Of a DNA stretch of 64,000 bases, positions 11,835 through 24,789 are shown in pieces. Position 1 is the first letter of the stretch. Each line of letters starts with the position of its first letter. Both the position numbers and the translations under genes were made by a program. The DNA is from Viola odorata. Its lineage: Eukaryota; Streptophyta; Magnoliopsida; Malpighiales; Violaceae. The DNA lies in contig OY829542.1 in NCBI GenBank assembly GCA_963691705.1, forward strand, positions 18,896,579 to 18,960,578, written 5' to 3'. The notes beneath the pieces are model-generated. The model did not search any database and was not told where the DNA came from. It was given only the letters and a program-made list of their open reading frames with translations.

Positions 11835-13256
11835 GGGCGCGTTTACTTCGGAGAATTTTCTGTTTGAAAATCTGCCGATTTTCTGAAATTAGAGAATTTT
11901 CTTTTCCAATAGAAAACTAGAAAACGTGTTTACTTCGCATTATTTTTCTGATGTGGAAAACTGAAAAACTGAAAAAGTTGTTTACTTTGCACTATTTCCC
12001 TGATGTGGAAAACTGGAAAACTGAAAAACTTGTTTAGTTAGCACTATTTTCCAAAATTTTAAAAACCAAAAAACAATTCGGCAGCATTTTGAGCAATATT
12101 AAGACAACAATTCAAGCAACAATTAGACAGCAATTTAAAGCAACAATTTGGCAGCACTTAAACAGCAATTTTGGCTGCAATTAGACAGCATTTTAAAGCA
12201 ACAATTTGGCAGCAATTAGACAGCAATTTAGACAGCAATTTGACAGCACTTTGAGAATTATTTTGACAGCATTTTGAGCATTATTTTCACAGCATTTTGA
12301 GCCACAATTTGACAGCATTTTGAGCATCAATTTGACAGCATTTTTTAGCAACAAATTGACAGCATTTTGAGCAACAATTTGACAGCAAATTAAACATCAA
12401 TTCAAGCCATAATTTAGCCACAATTTGAACAGCATTTCAGCAATGAATTAAGCAGCAATTCGACAATAAATCAATCCAACATTTGCCACAAAATTAACAA
12501 GCAAAATAACAGCCACAAATAAGCAGAAAAATCACCCAAACAAGTATTTAGAACAGCCACGCCAGTGACCCCAAAATTACCCAGAAATCAGCCAACAATT
12601 AATTTGAAATTAAACCATATGATTGACACAAACAAAAACAGAAAAGGGAGGAGAACGGGAAGAGAGAGCTTCCCCTCTTCTTCCCCGACAACGAGACAGC
12701 AGCGACCAAACCGACAACGAAACTCGACCAAACCTCTGATTTGGGAATTATGGAATTTTGGGATTGCTGGTCCAATTTGCAGCTCATCTGGCCACCACGA
12801 TGACGACGAGGATTGAAATATTGGGATTTAATTTGATTTCATTTTCTGGGAAATGAAATTGGAGTTTTGGGTTTTTGAGCACGACGATGATGACGACTAG
12901 AATTTCGTTTGCGGGAATTGAAATCCATAATCGGTGGAGTTGCGTTTCGCTGGGTGAGGAAAAATCGATGAAGAAGACTGAAGAGATGAAGAGGAAGAGA
13001 AAGGACATGAGATGAAAAAGAAAAAGGGTAGTTCAGGGATTATGAAAAATTCATTAATGGCCACTGTTGTTCTCTAATTGTGAAGGAAAGGATTGGAAAA
13101 CTGGAGAACACATTTTTTTCGTTCTCCAGTTTTATTCATTGATTTTCCAATAAAGAATTTTCGTTTTTAAATAGAAAATAAAAACTATGCTAAGTAAAGT
13201 AAACACGATTTTCGAAAAATTCTTCAGTTTTCTAAAAATTGGAGGTAAACAGCCCC
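11835..13256. mobile_element. Non-autonomous PIF/Harbinger-like element (1.4 kb)
   Basis: The left end GGGCGCGTTTACTTCGGAG and the inverted right end GGGGCTGTTTACCTCC follow the terminal pattern of the complete element at 1499-7320. GTTTACTTCGC-like subterminal motifs recur at about 11925 and 11970. The right flank is TAA (13257-13259); the left flank reads CGA, so the target duplication is no longer exact. There is no transposase. The inside holds an array of CAGCAATTT-type repeats (12080-12440) and an unrelated stretch with short frames that I do not recognise. It is probably mobilised by proteins of a full-length relative. Confidence 0.72.
12080..12440. repeat. Degenerate short-unit repeat (GACAGCATTTTGAGCAACAATTT-like)
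   Basis: About 360 bp made of loosely repeated 15-30-bp units built from CAGCAATTT, GACAGCATTTTGAG and CAACAATTTG. Unit length varies, so it is a degenerate array rather than a clean minisatellite. It lies inside the non-autonomous PIF-like element. No known function. Confidence 0.7.
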
Positions 13257-13571
13257 TAAACCTCTCTACTGTAGAGGAAGTAATAGCCCTACGCAACAAA
13301 CTTGCAACTAATTGACACTATAGTAAAAAGTATATATTTTGTTAAAAAAGTGTGTTTAAACTTTAAATTAGGCTTAGAGTTTTTTTTTATACCAAATGAA
13401 TAATCATTCAAAATAAATTACTAAAAAAAAAGTGGAACATGAAAGGAAGTATAGGAGCTCTCGCTAGAGACCATGTTGGCCAAGTATAGACGAGTATGCT
13501 TTGAATAACCACAAGTCTTTAAATACTTTCTTATTTGGTACATGAGCGCTAAACATAAACATAGAATTCAT
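13257..13571. other. Short AT-rich stretch between the PIF-like element and ECH2 copy A
   Basis: No gene seen. The right part probably holds the 3' untranslated region of ECH2 copy A, whose stop codon is at 13572-13574 on the minus strand; no clear polyadenylation signal could be assigned. Confidence 0.4.
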
Positions 13572-16500
13572 TTACAAAGATGAAGATAAACGATGGAGGT
13601 CCACCAAGCCCGAAAGTACTATCCGATTTCTTTCTTTTACTTTCGTCTTATATATGACCCTGCAAATTATCCAACACTAGTACCAGTTACACGAGCGAAA
13701 AAAGAACTCGGTAATGAACCAATAACACTCACGAGAAACCAACTATACCTCAAGCCATGAAGCCACATTTCAGTGATCAGAGTTTCACCAGGGTACACAT
13801 GTAAAAGGAATCGAGCGGAAATGTTTTTGACCATGTGCGCATCTCCTTTGCAAATGCATTTGATGATTGCCCTAATAGCAAATCCGACAGTACCCAGCCC
13901 GTGCAATATTGGACGGGAGAATCTTCAACAAGAAAACAAACCATATAAGATCAAATGTAGAGTCTAGGAGATTCATGCACATGCGAATCGAGATAGTACC
14001 AGATGAGAGTCTAATAATGGAGTTACTAATTGAGAGAACAAGCAATTGGATAGCATCAAACAGACATCAAATCGTGTTAGCTAGTTTCTTAATTCCAAAT
14101 TAAGACTAAATAAAAGATGACAGACGCTATTTCTTTTCCAGTTGCTTTTTGTGGACATCATATAGAAGCAGATGCTTTTAGACATATTCCTTGACGAGAT
14201 GAAGGTGCAAAAATCACCTCCATCCCACCATATCAACTTTGAATCATTATAAGTTGTGATTTGGGAACCACAGATGCAATGAAACACAAGAATGCAAGGA
14301 AGATAAAACATTAGTACACAAACCCTGCAACTTCAGCGATCTTAGGATCTGAATGGAGAGGATTATAGTCGCCACATAGCCTGTACAGCAATGCCTACAG
14401 AACAGAGAGGCATGTCAACACTAATAATATTTTATCCAATCTAAATGGAGAGATCATAGAGTAAATTCATGCAGAACAAAGAAACAGGCTGAAATCAGGA
14501 AATTGCACAAAGTAGCCACAGGGAATGTCATTGAAATGACGTCTATACACATGAGCATCATATATTTTTGTAAAGTGAAGAAATCATTTTCCTTTGTTTT
14601 TTTGTTTTGAAATAGAAGGGAAATTATTTTCTGAATATGCATATTTTGCAATCCCAACAGATTTAAGGGAAAAAGAAAAACAAAGAACTGATTAATAAAT
14701 GAAAGAAAGTTTTCCCTCAAGATTTCAGAAAACTGATGTTTGCCAAAACCGCGATGAACAGCTGACAGTGAACTAAGGGTGAAGGTAGTTGGAATTTGTG
14801 AAGTAGCAATAACCACAAGGAAGACGGTGTGTAACTTAATTTGATTATATATGTGGAGCATATACAAAGCCATCAGTGATACTGTGAACCTGAAAGCAAT
14901 TGAATTAACATCGCGGTTCCCTTGCTCACACCACATGTTAAATTTTTTTTTTTTGTATGATAATTTAAACCACTTAAATTGAAGAAGTTGATGGTACATA
15001 TCGATCAAATAAATGCATTAAATTCCAGTTCTGCCAGCACAGATGCATACCTGAGATAGCTGAGTGACATCCTCAAATACTGCAAAAGGTTGACCTTTAG
15101 GAATTTTCACAGCTGCAGTCTGGTTTGCAGGATAGGTAGAGTAGGAATATGGCTGAGATGAGTTTGAGAAGCCACCTGCACCCCGAAGAAATACAGTTGC
15201 CCTGAATAGTCCAAAATAGTGAGCCATCTGAGGTGAGGCCAAGGCAACGATAGATTGGGTATTGAGAGTAACTAACCTGTTCATGCATAATAATTCACCA
15301 GATTCTTTTTCGTAAGTTCTGGTTTCACACTCAACAATAGCTGCTTTACCTAAAATTATTGAAAAAGGGAAAAATTGTCATTACTAGTATCAAGAACCAC
15401 ATTTCTAAAAATCAAGAAACAGCTGTGCAGTATTCAAATGGTGTCCAACAGGTCAGTGACCTTTTGAACCCCTGGCCTCAGCATAAAGAATTTAAATACC
15501 ACTCAATGATAATTTATTCTACATTGCACATATGACTTAAATCAGGGAAACCTATGGGAGCAACAAAAAGAAAACAAAGGATTTGGAAGGTGAGAGAACT
15601 CCACCGTCTTCCATATCGAATAAACATTGCAAAATGTTATACTACAGGGTCTGTACATACGAATACCAACCTTTGTCATGCAATCCAGCAAGGCTTACTT
15701 TATTACATAACTGCATCAAGGATGAAATGAGTTAAACTACAAAACTAAACTGACATGAAGGAATCAAATATGGAACAATACCTTAAAGGAGGAGGACAAT
15801 TTACACTATAGCAACAACTACATAGAATATAACTACTGTAATAGGAATCAACAGATTCAACGGGCTGTATGCACACGGGTAGGCACTTCAGTGCAGTAAC
15901 TTACAGATGCACTAGAAGGAATTGGTTTGTAAATTTCCATGTACTGTTGTCCATGCAAAAGAAGACGGGGATCATATCTGGCAAAAATAATGAGAACACC
16001 AGTCATTTTTTCATTTGATACAAAAAAAAACTTTTTCTTCTTTTAGCATGATATTCCATTGCAACATAAAACAATAAACTTCAGAAGTCTCAGGCATGAA
16101 CTCTACTTACTGCAATCCTGGCAAATCTACAATATGTTCCAATGCTTCCAAGGAGAAAAGGGTCGAAAACGTTGGCAAGACCTACGTATCCACAATTACG
16201 ACGCCAAATAGCTGCTTTTAGTGCATCAGGAAAATAACGCCAACATACCATAACCCAGAAAATCTTTTATCCCAAACAATCAAATAATCAATAATGAAGC
16301 AAAAGCAGAACTGCTTGATCAACAATCTCAGGCAACAAGCAATAATTAAACTCCAAAAAAGTATACCTGGATAAAACGCTGCCCGTTTTCATGGTAAACA
16401 TATTTCAGCTCATCAGCATCCACAGGATCCCGGCCGCAAGCTCCAACCCCCAAGGCATATAGAGCTGCATCTCTGCAATTCACAATCAAACAAACATCAG

Positions 16501-16793
16501 TAAATTTAACAGAAAACTAGTTCAACCATCTAAAACTAATTAAAAGCCATTTGAATAGCATATTGTATTGGCCTCCTTTCTCTTTACCTTTCGGTGTAAG
16601 AGACTGTCGTCTTCCATCCCATCCACCAAAATGACGGAGAAAGAGTTCATCGCGGAGAGTGAGGAAAACAAAATTAACATCGTTACTAAGTTACAGAAAA
16701 TGGATTAAGAAGCGGAGAAAAGAAGAAAGCGGATACCTCGGGGAATTTGAAAGCGAGAACTTTATCATGGTCGAAGCCTGAACTGGAAGCCAT
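13572..16793 (-). CDS. ECH2: Peroxisomal enoyl-CoA hydratase 2, copy A (11 exons)
   Basis: A MaoC-type hydratase that handles 2-enoyl-CoA to (3R)-hydroxyacyl-CoA, used in plant peroxisomes to degrade fatty acids with cis double bonds. Exons on the minus strand, start to stop: 16737-16793, 16588-16610, 16367-16472, 16111-16181, 15905-15977, 15671-15710, 15277-15349, 15051-15201, 14324-14394, 13749-13922, 13572-13659. All junctions are GT..AG and the total is 308 residues, the family's usual length. The hot-dog-fold signature [10 protein letters not shown] (exon 9) holds the catalytic Asp and His. The C-terminus SSSL supplies an SSL peroxisomal targeting signal. Two positions differ from copy B and the usual family text: RLCGDY instead of RLSGDY before the active-site loop, and HGLGTVGF instead of HGLCTLGF. 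No stop or frameshift is seen. Confidence 0.93.
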
Positions 16794-17692
16794 GATTGAT
16801 GATTTGAGGGATACTACCAAGGAGAGGACAGAATTCTAGGTTTTGATCCAGAGAAACACTAACCCAATGATATTAGTGGGACGACTAAAAGTTCAATTTG
16901 TTTGAAGATGCGGATAAGGAACGTTCATCGAGATACACAGTGCGATGGATGACCACCACAGTCAGCAAAATTGCCAGCTGAAGACGCCATTTTTCTATTT
17001 ATTTTTTAATTATTTTTTCATAATTTCAAACTACACCATTTAACTATTTAAATGAGTATAATTTTTTTTTTTTTTGGTAGTTTTCATTTTGCAAAACTTA
17101 TTTACAATTTTCCCTCTAGAATCTAAAATGACCTTCTTCTTTTTAAAGTAATAATGAAAAATAAATATGCTAAAACTTTCAAAAAATAACTTTAAATAAT
17201 ACCCACAATATAAAATAGCTAAATTAACCAATTTTTTAAACTTATTTTTCTAACTAGAATGAGATACCTTTTAAATTGGAGGGTGTTAAAACATAATTTT
17301 GAGTTAGGTGTTATGCAAAATTATTTTGTCAAGTAAAATAAGAAACTTATGAGCGAACCAAACAGTAACGCTTTCAAAACGATGCTCTAAAAGATGAACC
17401 CCGGGTGCGGGCGCGGGCGCGGCGTAGTTGTAAGCCAAATAGAAATGGAAGTCCCTGCCAAAATTAACTTCGGATAGTTCTTGCCACAATGCAATCTAAT
17501 GCCAAACTTTAATCAGTCTTGCCGGCAAATTTAAACACGTCATCAGATTCTAAACTTATAATGCTAACTGCACCATCAAATGGGCCAAAGGTGGGAAAAA
17601 ACTTGCAAGTACAGCAGTTCCATGTGAAAAATAAAAATAGTGTATAATATGCTAATGCTACACACCCGAGTTGCCAATAATGTCAGTAAAAA
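16794..17692. other. Spacer between the two ECH2 copies
   Basis: About 900 bp, AT-rich, no gene seen. It must hold the promoter of copy A and the 3' end of copy B. A short GC-rich run (GGGTGCGGGCGCGGGCGCGG) at about 17402-17421 stands out from the AT-rich surroundings. Confidence 0.5.
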
Positions 17693-20527
17693 CTACAATG
17701 ACGAAGATAAACGACGACGATCTACAAAGCCAGAGAGCACGGTCCTATTTCTTTCTTTTACTTTTGTCTGATATATGACCCTGCAAATTATTCAAGATTC
17801 GGCTAAGATAAACAAGTGAAGAAGATCTGCAGACTTTAATGAACCAATCAACAACACCAATTACAAGAGAAAATTCCTACCTCAAGCCATCAAGCCACAT
17901 TTCGGTGATCAAAGTTTCACCAGGGTATACATGTAAAAGAAATCGAGCTGATATCGTTTTGACCAAGTTTGCATCGCCTCGGCAAATGCATTTAATGACT
18001 GCCCGAATTGCAAATCCGAGTGTGCACAGACCATGCAGTATCGGACGGGAGAATCTTCAATAAGCAAACAAACCAGACTAGATTATTTAGGAGGGTAGGG
18101 TTCGTGCAGATGGACAAACAATTTATCTAAAGAGAAAAAGAAGTCGTATAGAAGTAGATGCTTTTCAGACAAGAATATTTGTATTCATGTGATGGAGGTG
18201 TAAAATTTTCAACTTTGTGATCTTGATATGTTGTGCTTGAAAACCACAGTACAAAAATAGAAGAATAGACATTGCATGTAAAGTTACAAACCCTGCAACT
18301 TCAGCGATCTTGGGATCAGAATGCAGAGGATTATAGTCGCCAGATAGTCTATACAGCAACGCCTACAAAAGGGGGAGGAATAGTCACGAATAAGTATATC
18401 TTGTAGCCAAAACGCAAAAGGAGAGATCTATAAGTACTTCTTGCAGAAAATGGAAGCAGGACCAAGCTCAGGACATTGCACGGCTCCACAATATCACAAA
18501 CAACTAACGTACATTTGAGAGTTTCACATATTTCTTAAACTGGAGAGAGACTATCTTTTGTCTCTCCTCATGTTGGGGTTTCAATATTTCAGAAAATGAA
18601 AAGAGAGGATCATGTTCTCAATTTTTGCGAAAACTGGAATAAACAGCCAGCAGTGCTATAAAATTGAAGGTAATCAAGTATTTGGAATTTGTAAATGGTA
18701 ATAACTGTAAGGAAAAATGCAATTTAATTTGATTATGTGAGAAATGTGTGCACTATCCATTCCTTGATATTGGCAACAGGAAACCAACAGATTGCTCACA
18801 TCATGTTCTAAAATTTACCGACCAAACCATTAGATGATCTAAAACCATATAATTGAGACAAAGGATGGCATATATTAATAGAGAAAATATTATAAATTCT
18901 AGTTATGACAGCAGAGGACAAAAATACCTGAGATAGCTGTGTACAATCCTCAAATACCACAAACGGTTGACTGGGGGGAATTTTCATAACTGCAGTCTGG
19001 TTTGCTGGATAGTTAGAGTAGGAATATCGCTGAGATGAGTTTGAGAAGCCACCAGCACCCCGAAGATAAGCACTTGTCCTGGAAAGTACCAAACAACATC
19101 ATGAGACGAGATCAAGGCACCGGTAGATCAGCTGTTAACTGTTGAGAACAACTTACCTGTTCATGCATAACAATTCACCAGACTCTCTCTCATAACTTTT
19201 GGTCTCATACTCTATAACAGCTGCTTTACCTGAAATTATTAGCAGGAGAGAAATAAATATCTTTAAAAAAAAATCACAATTTGTCAATGCTCATCCATGA
19301 AGATATGAAATTATCAGTAGGATTGTTTTTCATGTAGATCTTTTAGCATTTGCATTTATGTGCGCTTTTCTTGCATAGCAAATGTGCGCTGCTAGATGTT
19401 AAGTTTGTGAGCTTCTGGTGCTTCCATGAATACAAACCTTTGTCATGCAGTCCAGCAATAGTTACTTTGTTACAAAGCTGCAACAAGAATGAAACAAAAA
19501 AATTAATTAAAAACTAAATTGGCTTAAAGGAACAAATGCAAAACAATAGCAAACTGAACAGGCATTCTAGCATGGAAGAGTTACCGTTGCACTTGAAGGA
19601 AATGGTTTGTAAATTTCTATGTATTGTTGTCCATGCAACAGAAGACGAGGATCATAGCTAGCAAAAGCAACATGTCAACTTCCCAATTGAAACAACGAGA
19701 CGATCTAGCAAAGTTTTGGCATTTACAGATGAAAATTGATATTTCTAGACTACACAGCAGAATAAACTCCAGAATGATGAGAGATAATCCCTTACCGCAA
19801 ACCTGGCAAACTGCTAATATTTCCTTGCTTTTTGGAGGCAAATAGAGTAGAAAATGTTGGCAGGACCTGCATATTGAGAAGGAAAAAATACACAACCCAC
19901 GAATTTTTTACCCCAGAAAATTAAAGTAAAATAAAAGCATACATATGTACAATCTATCAGAGAAAAGCACAATCAGTAGATGGAAGACAGTTAGCACAAG
20001 CTTTTGGAGAACAGTTGATCAGCAACGACCAAAGCGGCAGTATTTATAAATTTTACATAAATTAGCCATAGTTAGCTAATTTTGTTATTATTCCAGGAAT
20101 TTTTCAATCAAGGAAGCAACAGAAGAAAATCAAAAAACCTGGATAAATTGCTGCCCATTTTCATGGTAAACATACTTCAGTTCATCAGCATCTACAGCAT
20201 CCCGACCACAAGCTCCAACGCCCAAAGCATATAGCGCTACATCTCTGAAATTCACGGAAAAAGGACTATGCTAAAAGTAAACAACTAACCGCAAAATAAA
20301 AAATCAAGAAAGATTGCCACTGTTAATTCACCTTTCAGTGTAAGCGTATGTCGTCTGCAAACCCACCCACCAACCGAAAAAAAAAAACGAAATATTCACT
20401 ACTGATGGAAGACTGAAGAGAAAAAAACGATGGTTAGTAAAACAGAACTGGATAGAAAAGGCGATACCTCCGGTAATTTGACGGCGAGAAGTTGATCAGG
20501 ATCGAAACGTGAACCGGCGGCTGCCAT
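17693..20527 (-). CDS. ECH2: Peroxisomal enoyl-CoA hydratase 2, copy B (11 exons)
   Basis: Second, head-to-tail copy of the gene at 13572-16793, with the same inferred reaction and location. Exons: 20468-20527, 20332-20354, 20139-20244, 19796-19866, 19585-19657, 19438-19477, 19157-19229, 18928-19078, 18292-18362, 17881-18054, 17693-17780. Every exon except the first (60 against 57 bp) matches copy A in length, and intron phases are the same, so the pair arose by tandem duplication of the whole gene. It gives 309 residues. The catalytic stretch reads [13 protein letters not shown] and the following block [12 protein letters not shown], both in the usual family form, making this the more conserved copy. 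The C-terminus is again SSSL, a peroxisomal SSL signal. Introns have diverged strongly, so the duplication is not recent. Confidence 0.94.
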
Positions 20528-22135
20528 GAGAGGCTGATTCGAGCTCTGTAGAATAGTCAGTCTGCTGTCTGTAGAAAGTAGAAACAATTATCAATCAAGG
20601 AAAATGACAAAAAGATCTGTTGTCACTTGCCATGGACATGTCGATGACTAACACTTTTTTTTTTTTTTTTCCCTCATATTTTAAAGGTTTGCGCACAGGA
20701 TGGAAGAAACTTGCAAAAACATTTTCCCCGTTTCACCTGTACATTTTATTCCAGTTTATTTATTTCTTATTTTTCGACATCTTATGTATATTTTCAACGC
20801 CTTTTTCCTCTATTAGACTCTTTTTTCCTTTAACACAAAAGTCTAAAATAACAACAGACTGACGTGAGATTTATATCTTTTTTATTGGTACATTTTTACT
20901 ATTAATAAAATTTCGTTAACTCCGAGCCTCGGATCATCTCTTTTATTTTCTTTTAAAGACTTTGAACGACATCCATTACTAAAATATATTTTGATTATAT
21001 ACTACTCTAATTTTATTTGGTAAATTTAAATTTTTGAATATTATTTACTTAAATTATATTAATTAAAATAAATAATTTTAGAAGGTATAAATGTATAACT
21101 AATTACTAAACTTAGTGATAACAAATAGTTTTTTTTTATTTGATGCTTGATTGATTAAGGATTTTTAGTTTTTTTTTAGTTATTAATTATCTCCAAATGT
21201 TATGTGTTAATTATATAATACCTCTCAAATGTCAAATACTCTTTTTTTTAATCATAGAATATTTTTTTTAAAATTAATTGTATTAAACAAATAAATTTAT
21301 AGTTAAATGATATTTATTGCACAAATCAGTTAGATTTAAAGTTTGAGTTAAAAAATTATATTTAAATATATTATAAAAAATATAACATGATTAAAAATGA
21401 TTAGTACATTAGCATGGTGTATCTGTTATAATTAGGCATGATCATTGTTTTTCAAATACGGCTGGGTAGATCTTTAAGGCTTGAATTTTTTTTTAATGGA
21501 TTTATATTAGTTTTTTTTTATTCTTTTTATTTCAATAAAATAGTTTTGTTGTTTTTAGGAAAGTTGAATCCTATTATTCTTTACTCACAATATAATTGCT
21601 ATTACGGGAAGAAAAAATTAGACTCTCTTTTGTATTCTTTTTAAATGAATAATTAAACGCTCAATAATAAAGCACATTACACATCAATTATGAAAAATGT
21701 GATTTATTAGTAATTGTGAAATATTTTACTTATAAGATTTTCTTAGAATCACTAAGAAAATATTAGGGGTGTAACTGGGCTAGTTCGGTCCCATTTTGGA
21801 GGTAGAACCGGACCGAACCGAAAATTTTCGGTTCTGTTGGTGCAAGAACCAGAGCGAACTGGAAATTTTCGATTCTGGTTGGGCTAGAACCGGACGAATC
21901 GGTTCGGTTCCCGGTTTTTTTATTTTTTTTTATTTTTTTCAAAACGACGTCGTTTAGTGGTTAAACACACCGTTTTGGTTCTTTCAAAAAATGACGTCGT
22001 TTTTATATTTGATGAAAACGACATCATTTAGTTGTTAAACACAGTTTTTTAAAAAAATAATGCTTTGATTTATCAATTTATAAATGATAGCCTAATATTA
22101 TAAAGATATTTTAGTATGATAAATATTTAAATTTC
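20528..22135. other. AT-rich intergenic stretch with a GGTTC/GACGTCGTTT repeat patch
   Basis: Upstream of ECH2 copy B. No gene seen. At 21770-22050 the text changes to a patch rich in CCGAACCGAA and GGTTCTGG motifs, followed by repeated AACGACGTCGTTT-type palindromes (about 21952-22030). It starts GGGGTGTAACTGGGC, reminiscent of non-autonomous hAT elements; a similar start, GGGTGTAAGAACTAGAACT, occurs near 45557. No matching right end was found, so it is listed only as a probable old repeat. Confidence 0.45.
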
Positions 22136-22140
22136 ATGAT

Positions 22141-23542
22141 TGTTGCTACCCGAATTTTGACTTACGTCACAACTCTCTCGTTTTATTTCATGTCACATTA
22201 ATAGCTCGTTTACGTCAAATTTCAATCGATTTTTGATCAAAGACCATTTATTTTAATATTTCATGTCATTTCGTGTCTTTTAAATTTTTCGTATTTTTCT
22301 CGTATTTTCGACTAAAACCGTATTTTTCGGTTTTCGTCAACGTATTTACGTATTTTTATGTTTATTACATTTAATACCTCGTCTAGGTCAAGTTCTTGTC
22401 AATTCTTGGTCCTAGGCTAGTTTGTTTAAAATTTCGTGTCATCTCGTGCCTTTTTATTTTTTTCGTACTTTTAACTGTCTTCATTCGAACTTTTCTCGGT
22501 CTCGAGTAAGTTTTCTCGGACCAAGGTTCGAACGCACTATTTCTTTGTTTGATAATTTCGTGTTAATTTTCTCTTTCACACCACCGCGTTCAATTTCGTT
22601 CAATTTATGTCGTAAGGACATTTATTTTGTGCACGAACGTTTTGACACTTCCGAACGAGAAAATAAATACGTTAAATCCACTTTCGCGTTTATTCACTGT
22701 ATATTAGTTTTCTTGCCTTATTTTTCTACACATAGTTGTACCCTCGGCTCGGATTTATTTTCATTTTCGAGCGATTTCGCTCGTACAAAAATATCCCGTT
22801 CGTACCCGAAAATGGGATAATTACCACATTAATGCACAATCAATGCAATCTCATCCTCCAGCTCGGTTCCAGCTTGCCTTGCTCATCACCTAGCCACACA
22901 ATCAAACTTGCTCATCACTTGGCCACAAGCTTCCTTCCCCTAGCTCACTATTCCGGCCATAGAGTTCATCATCACTCCCAAAAATATCTACGGATGATTT
23001 TCGGCCAAGCAAACAAACCGACTCCAATTTCATTTTTCCCTTATAAATAGCTTGCTTCTATCACCAAGAAAAGGGGACCAAATCCTCCTCTGAACCTCCA
23101 TTTCTTGCACTACCTTCTTGGCTAAAATTGCTCTCCCGGAGAGGTAAGCTCTCTCTCTCTAAACTCTCTTTAATTTTCATTTTTGCATGTAGTGTGGAAA
23201 TAAATTGCTATAACTTGCCTCAAATGCTTAGTTTACTTGCTAATTACACTTCCCTTACTTCAATTTGATTGTATAACCTCTAGGCTAATTAATAGCCATA
23301 TATGCATGTGTAAGCTCTCTCTCTCTAAACTTTCTTTAAATTTCGTTTTTCCCTTTAATGCATGAATAAATTGCTAGAACATGCTTAGAATGCTTAGTTT
23401 TTATGTTATTTATGCTCTCCTTGCTTCAATTTAATTGCATAATGCTTTAGCTAATTAATCACCACATATGCACATTAATTAGCTAGTTATTTCATGTACA
23501 AAAACGCCACTGTTCTTGTCCAAATTGCTTGCTGTTTTGGGT
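22141..23542 (+). repeat. 5' LTR of the Tat-like element, left part
   Basis: Runs from the TG terminus to the Copia target duplication (TGGGT, 23538-23542) and continues at 29359 beyond the Copia insertion. It has no counterpart in the 3' LTR, which has lost this half. Long frames inside it are not protein-like. CTCTCTCTCTAAAC occurs twice (about 23150 and 23315) within a duplicated block of about 170 bp. Confidence 0.85.
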
Positions 23543-24037
23543 TATTGAGCCCATCCAGCAACAGCAAGCCCAACAGTAGTAACAAGCCTGTTGAATATAA
23601 TATAAATCCTATCATGCACCAAAGTTCAAGTCCAAGATCTTTGCACCCTCCAGCCACTAATGTTGAGATTCTGGACTGCTCAAAGTCAGATATACAGTTG
23701 TGTAAATAGTACTCCCTCCGTCCTTAAATAACTGTCGCTTTCCTACGTTTTTTTACTATTTGGAGTACTTGCCATTTTATCTTTTTTGAAGCATATATTT
23801 TGTGCAAATGACAATTTTTTTTTTGAATCAACCCAATTTGGTGATGGTGTGATAATTTGAGTGGAAACTATAAAAAAAATGAAACAATGTGAAATAAAAT
23901 AAGATCAAAGATCATTGTCCTACGCTTTTTTACTATCCTAAAACGTCCATTAATAAAAGACGGAGGGAGTAGCAGTTATGTTAGTATAAATACCCTCCAG
24001 TTCTATTGTAATACTTAAGCAATTCTCAGTATCTATA
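23543..24037 (+). repeat. 5' LTR of the Copia element, interrupted by a MITE
   Basis: Without the Stowaway insertion (258 bp plus the duplicated TA) it is 235 bp, against 289 bp for the 3' LTR. The 54-bp difference is a block present only in the 3' LTR (about 29158-29211), bounded by the near-repeats AAAGTTCAAGTCCA and AAAGTCTAAGTCCA, so one repeat plus the text between was probably lost here. TATAAATACC (about 23985) is a plausible TATA box. Confidence 0.92.
23712..23969. mobile_element. Stowaway-like MITE (258 bp) inside the Copia 5' LTR
   Basis: Begins CTCCCTCCGTCCTTAAATAA and ends with the inverted AAAAGACGGAGGGAG, with TA duplicated at 23710-23711 and 23970-23971. The Copia 3' LTR shows the empty site (AAATAGTAGCAG at about 29281-29292, a single TA), which proves the insertion and its exact borders. 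CCTACG, then TTTTTTACTAT, near both ends (23742 and 23920) adds to the fold-back symmetry. Confidence 0.96.
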
Positions 24038-24049
24038 TGGTAGCGGAGC
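24038..24049 (+). other. Primer-binding site of the Copia element
   Basis: TGGTAGCGGAGC lies directly after the 5' LTR. It resembles the usual initiator-methionine tRNA site TGGTATCAGAGC with two changes. The same 12 bases are used by the TRIM elements at 60210-61275 (on the minus strand). Confidence 0.85.
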
Positions 24050-24789
24050 AATATCTCTAACGAGTTCTCTGCAATATTTTTTTTTCCGAATTCATTCACA
24101 TTTTACACTATCCCCTTCTCCAAATTTTCAAATTCAAATCTGGAAACTTTCACGGCAAACCGCCGCTGCACAAGCCTCCACGCGTCGCTCTCCGGGTACG
24201 ACTTTGACCGACTGTAATTTCCATTTTACAGTCTCTTCCGGCCATCAACATACACCACGCGCCGATCCACACGACTCACCGTCGTCGACTCCAACATACA
24301 GTGAAATTTCAGCCCCATCGGAGCACGCACGCGCTCCCTACAACTCCACGCGCTGCCAGTTGCTTCTGTCTCACGTGGCGCAACCATCTCCACGTGTCTC
24401 TCCGGAATTCGTTGCCTCTGCCACATCATCTGACACGTGTCCCTTCATTATTGGTCCACGTTGTCGCCACGTGTCCGTTCAGTATTGTCCACATGTTCGT
24501 CAGTGTCACCACGTGTCATCTTCCTATTGGTCCATGTGGCTCCCTCCTACAGGTCCACGTGTCACTGTGTCATTCAAACCGTTGACTTTGGCCCAAACCG
24601 GTTCAACTGTTTGACCGACCGGTTCATCATCATCCAGGCCGGTTTTTCTTGACGGTTCGACCGGTCCTACCATTTTCAGGCGTGCTCTTTCTGAAATTGC
24701 GGTCCATTTTTCCAAAATCAATTTCTAAAAATCCGGTTTGATTCCATCCTTTCTACTTATCAAAACAAATCCGTCTAATACCTATCATC

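Noticed and set aside
12565..12816. 83-codon frame in the non-autonomous PIF-like element
   Set aside because: Composition-driven (Asn/Arg/Thr), no domain, and opposite frames are equally open.
22422..22820. 132-codon frame on the plus strand
   Set aside because: Inside the Tat 5' LTR, with low-complexity Phe/Ser-rich translation and no recognisable domain.
24204..24614. 136-codon frame before the Copia gag
   Set aside because: Lies in the Copia leader, a CCACGTGTC-rich stretch open by composition; gag begins downstream.
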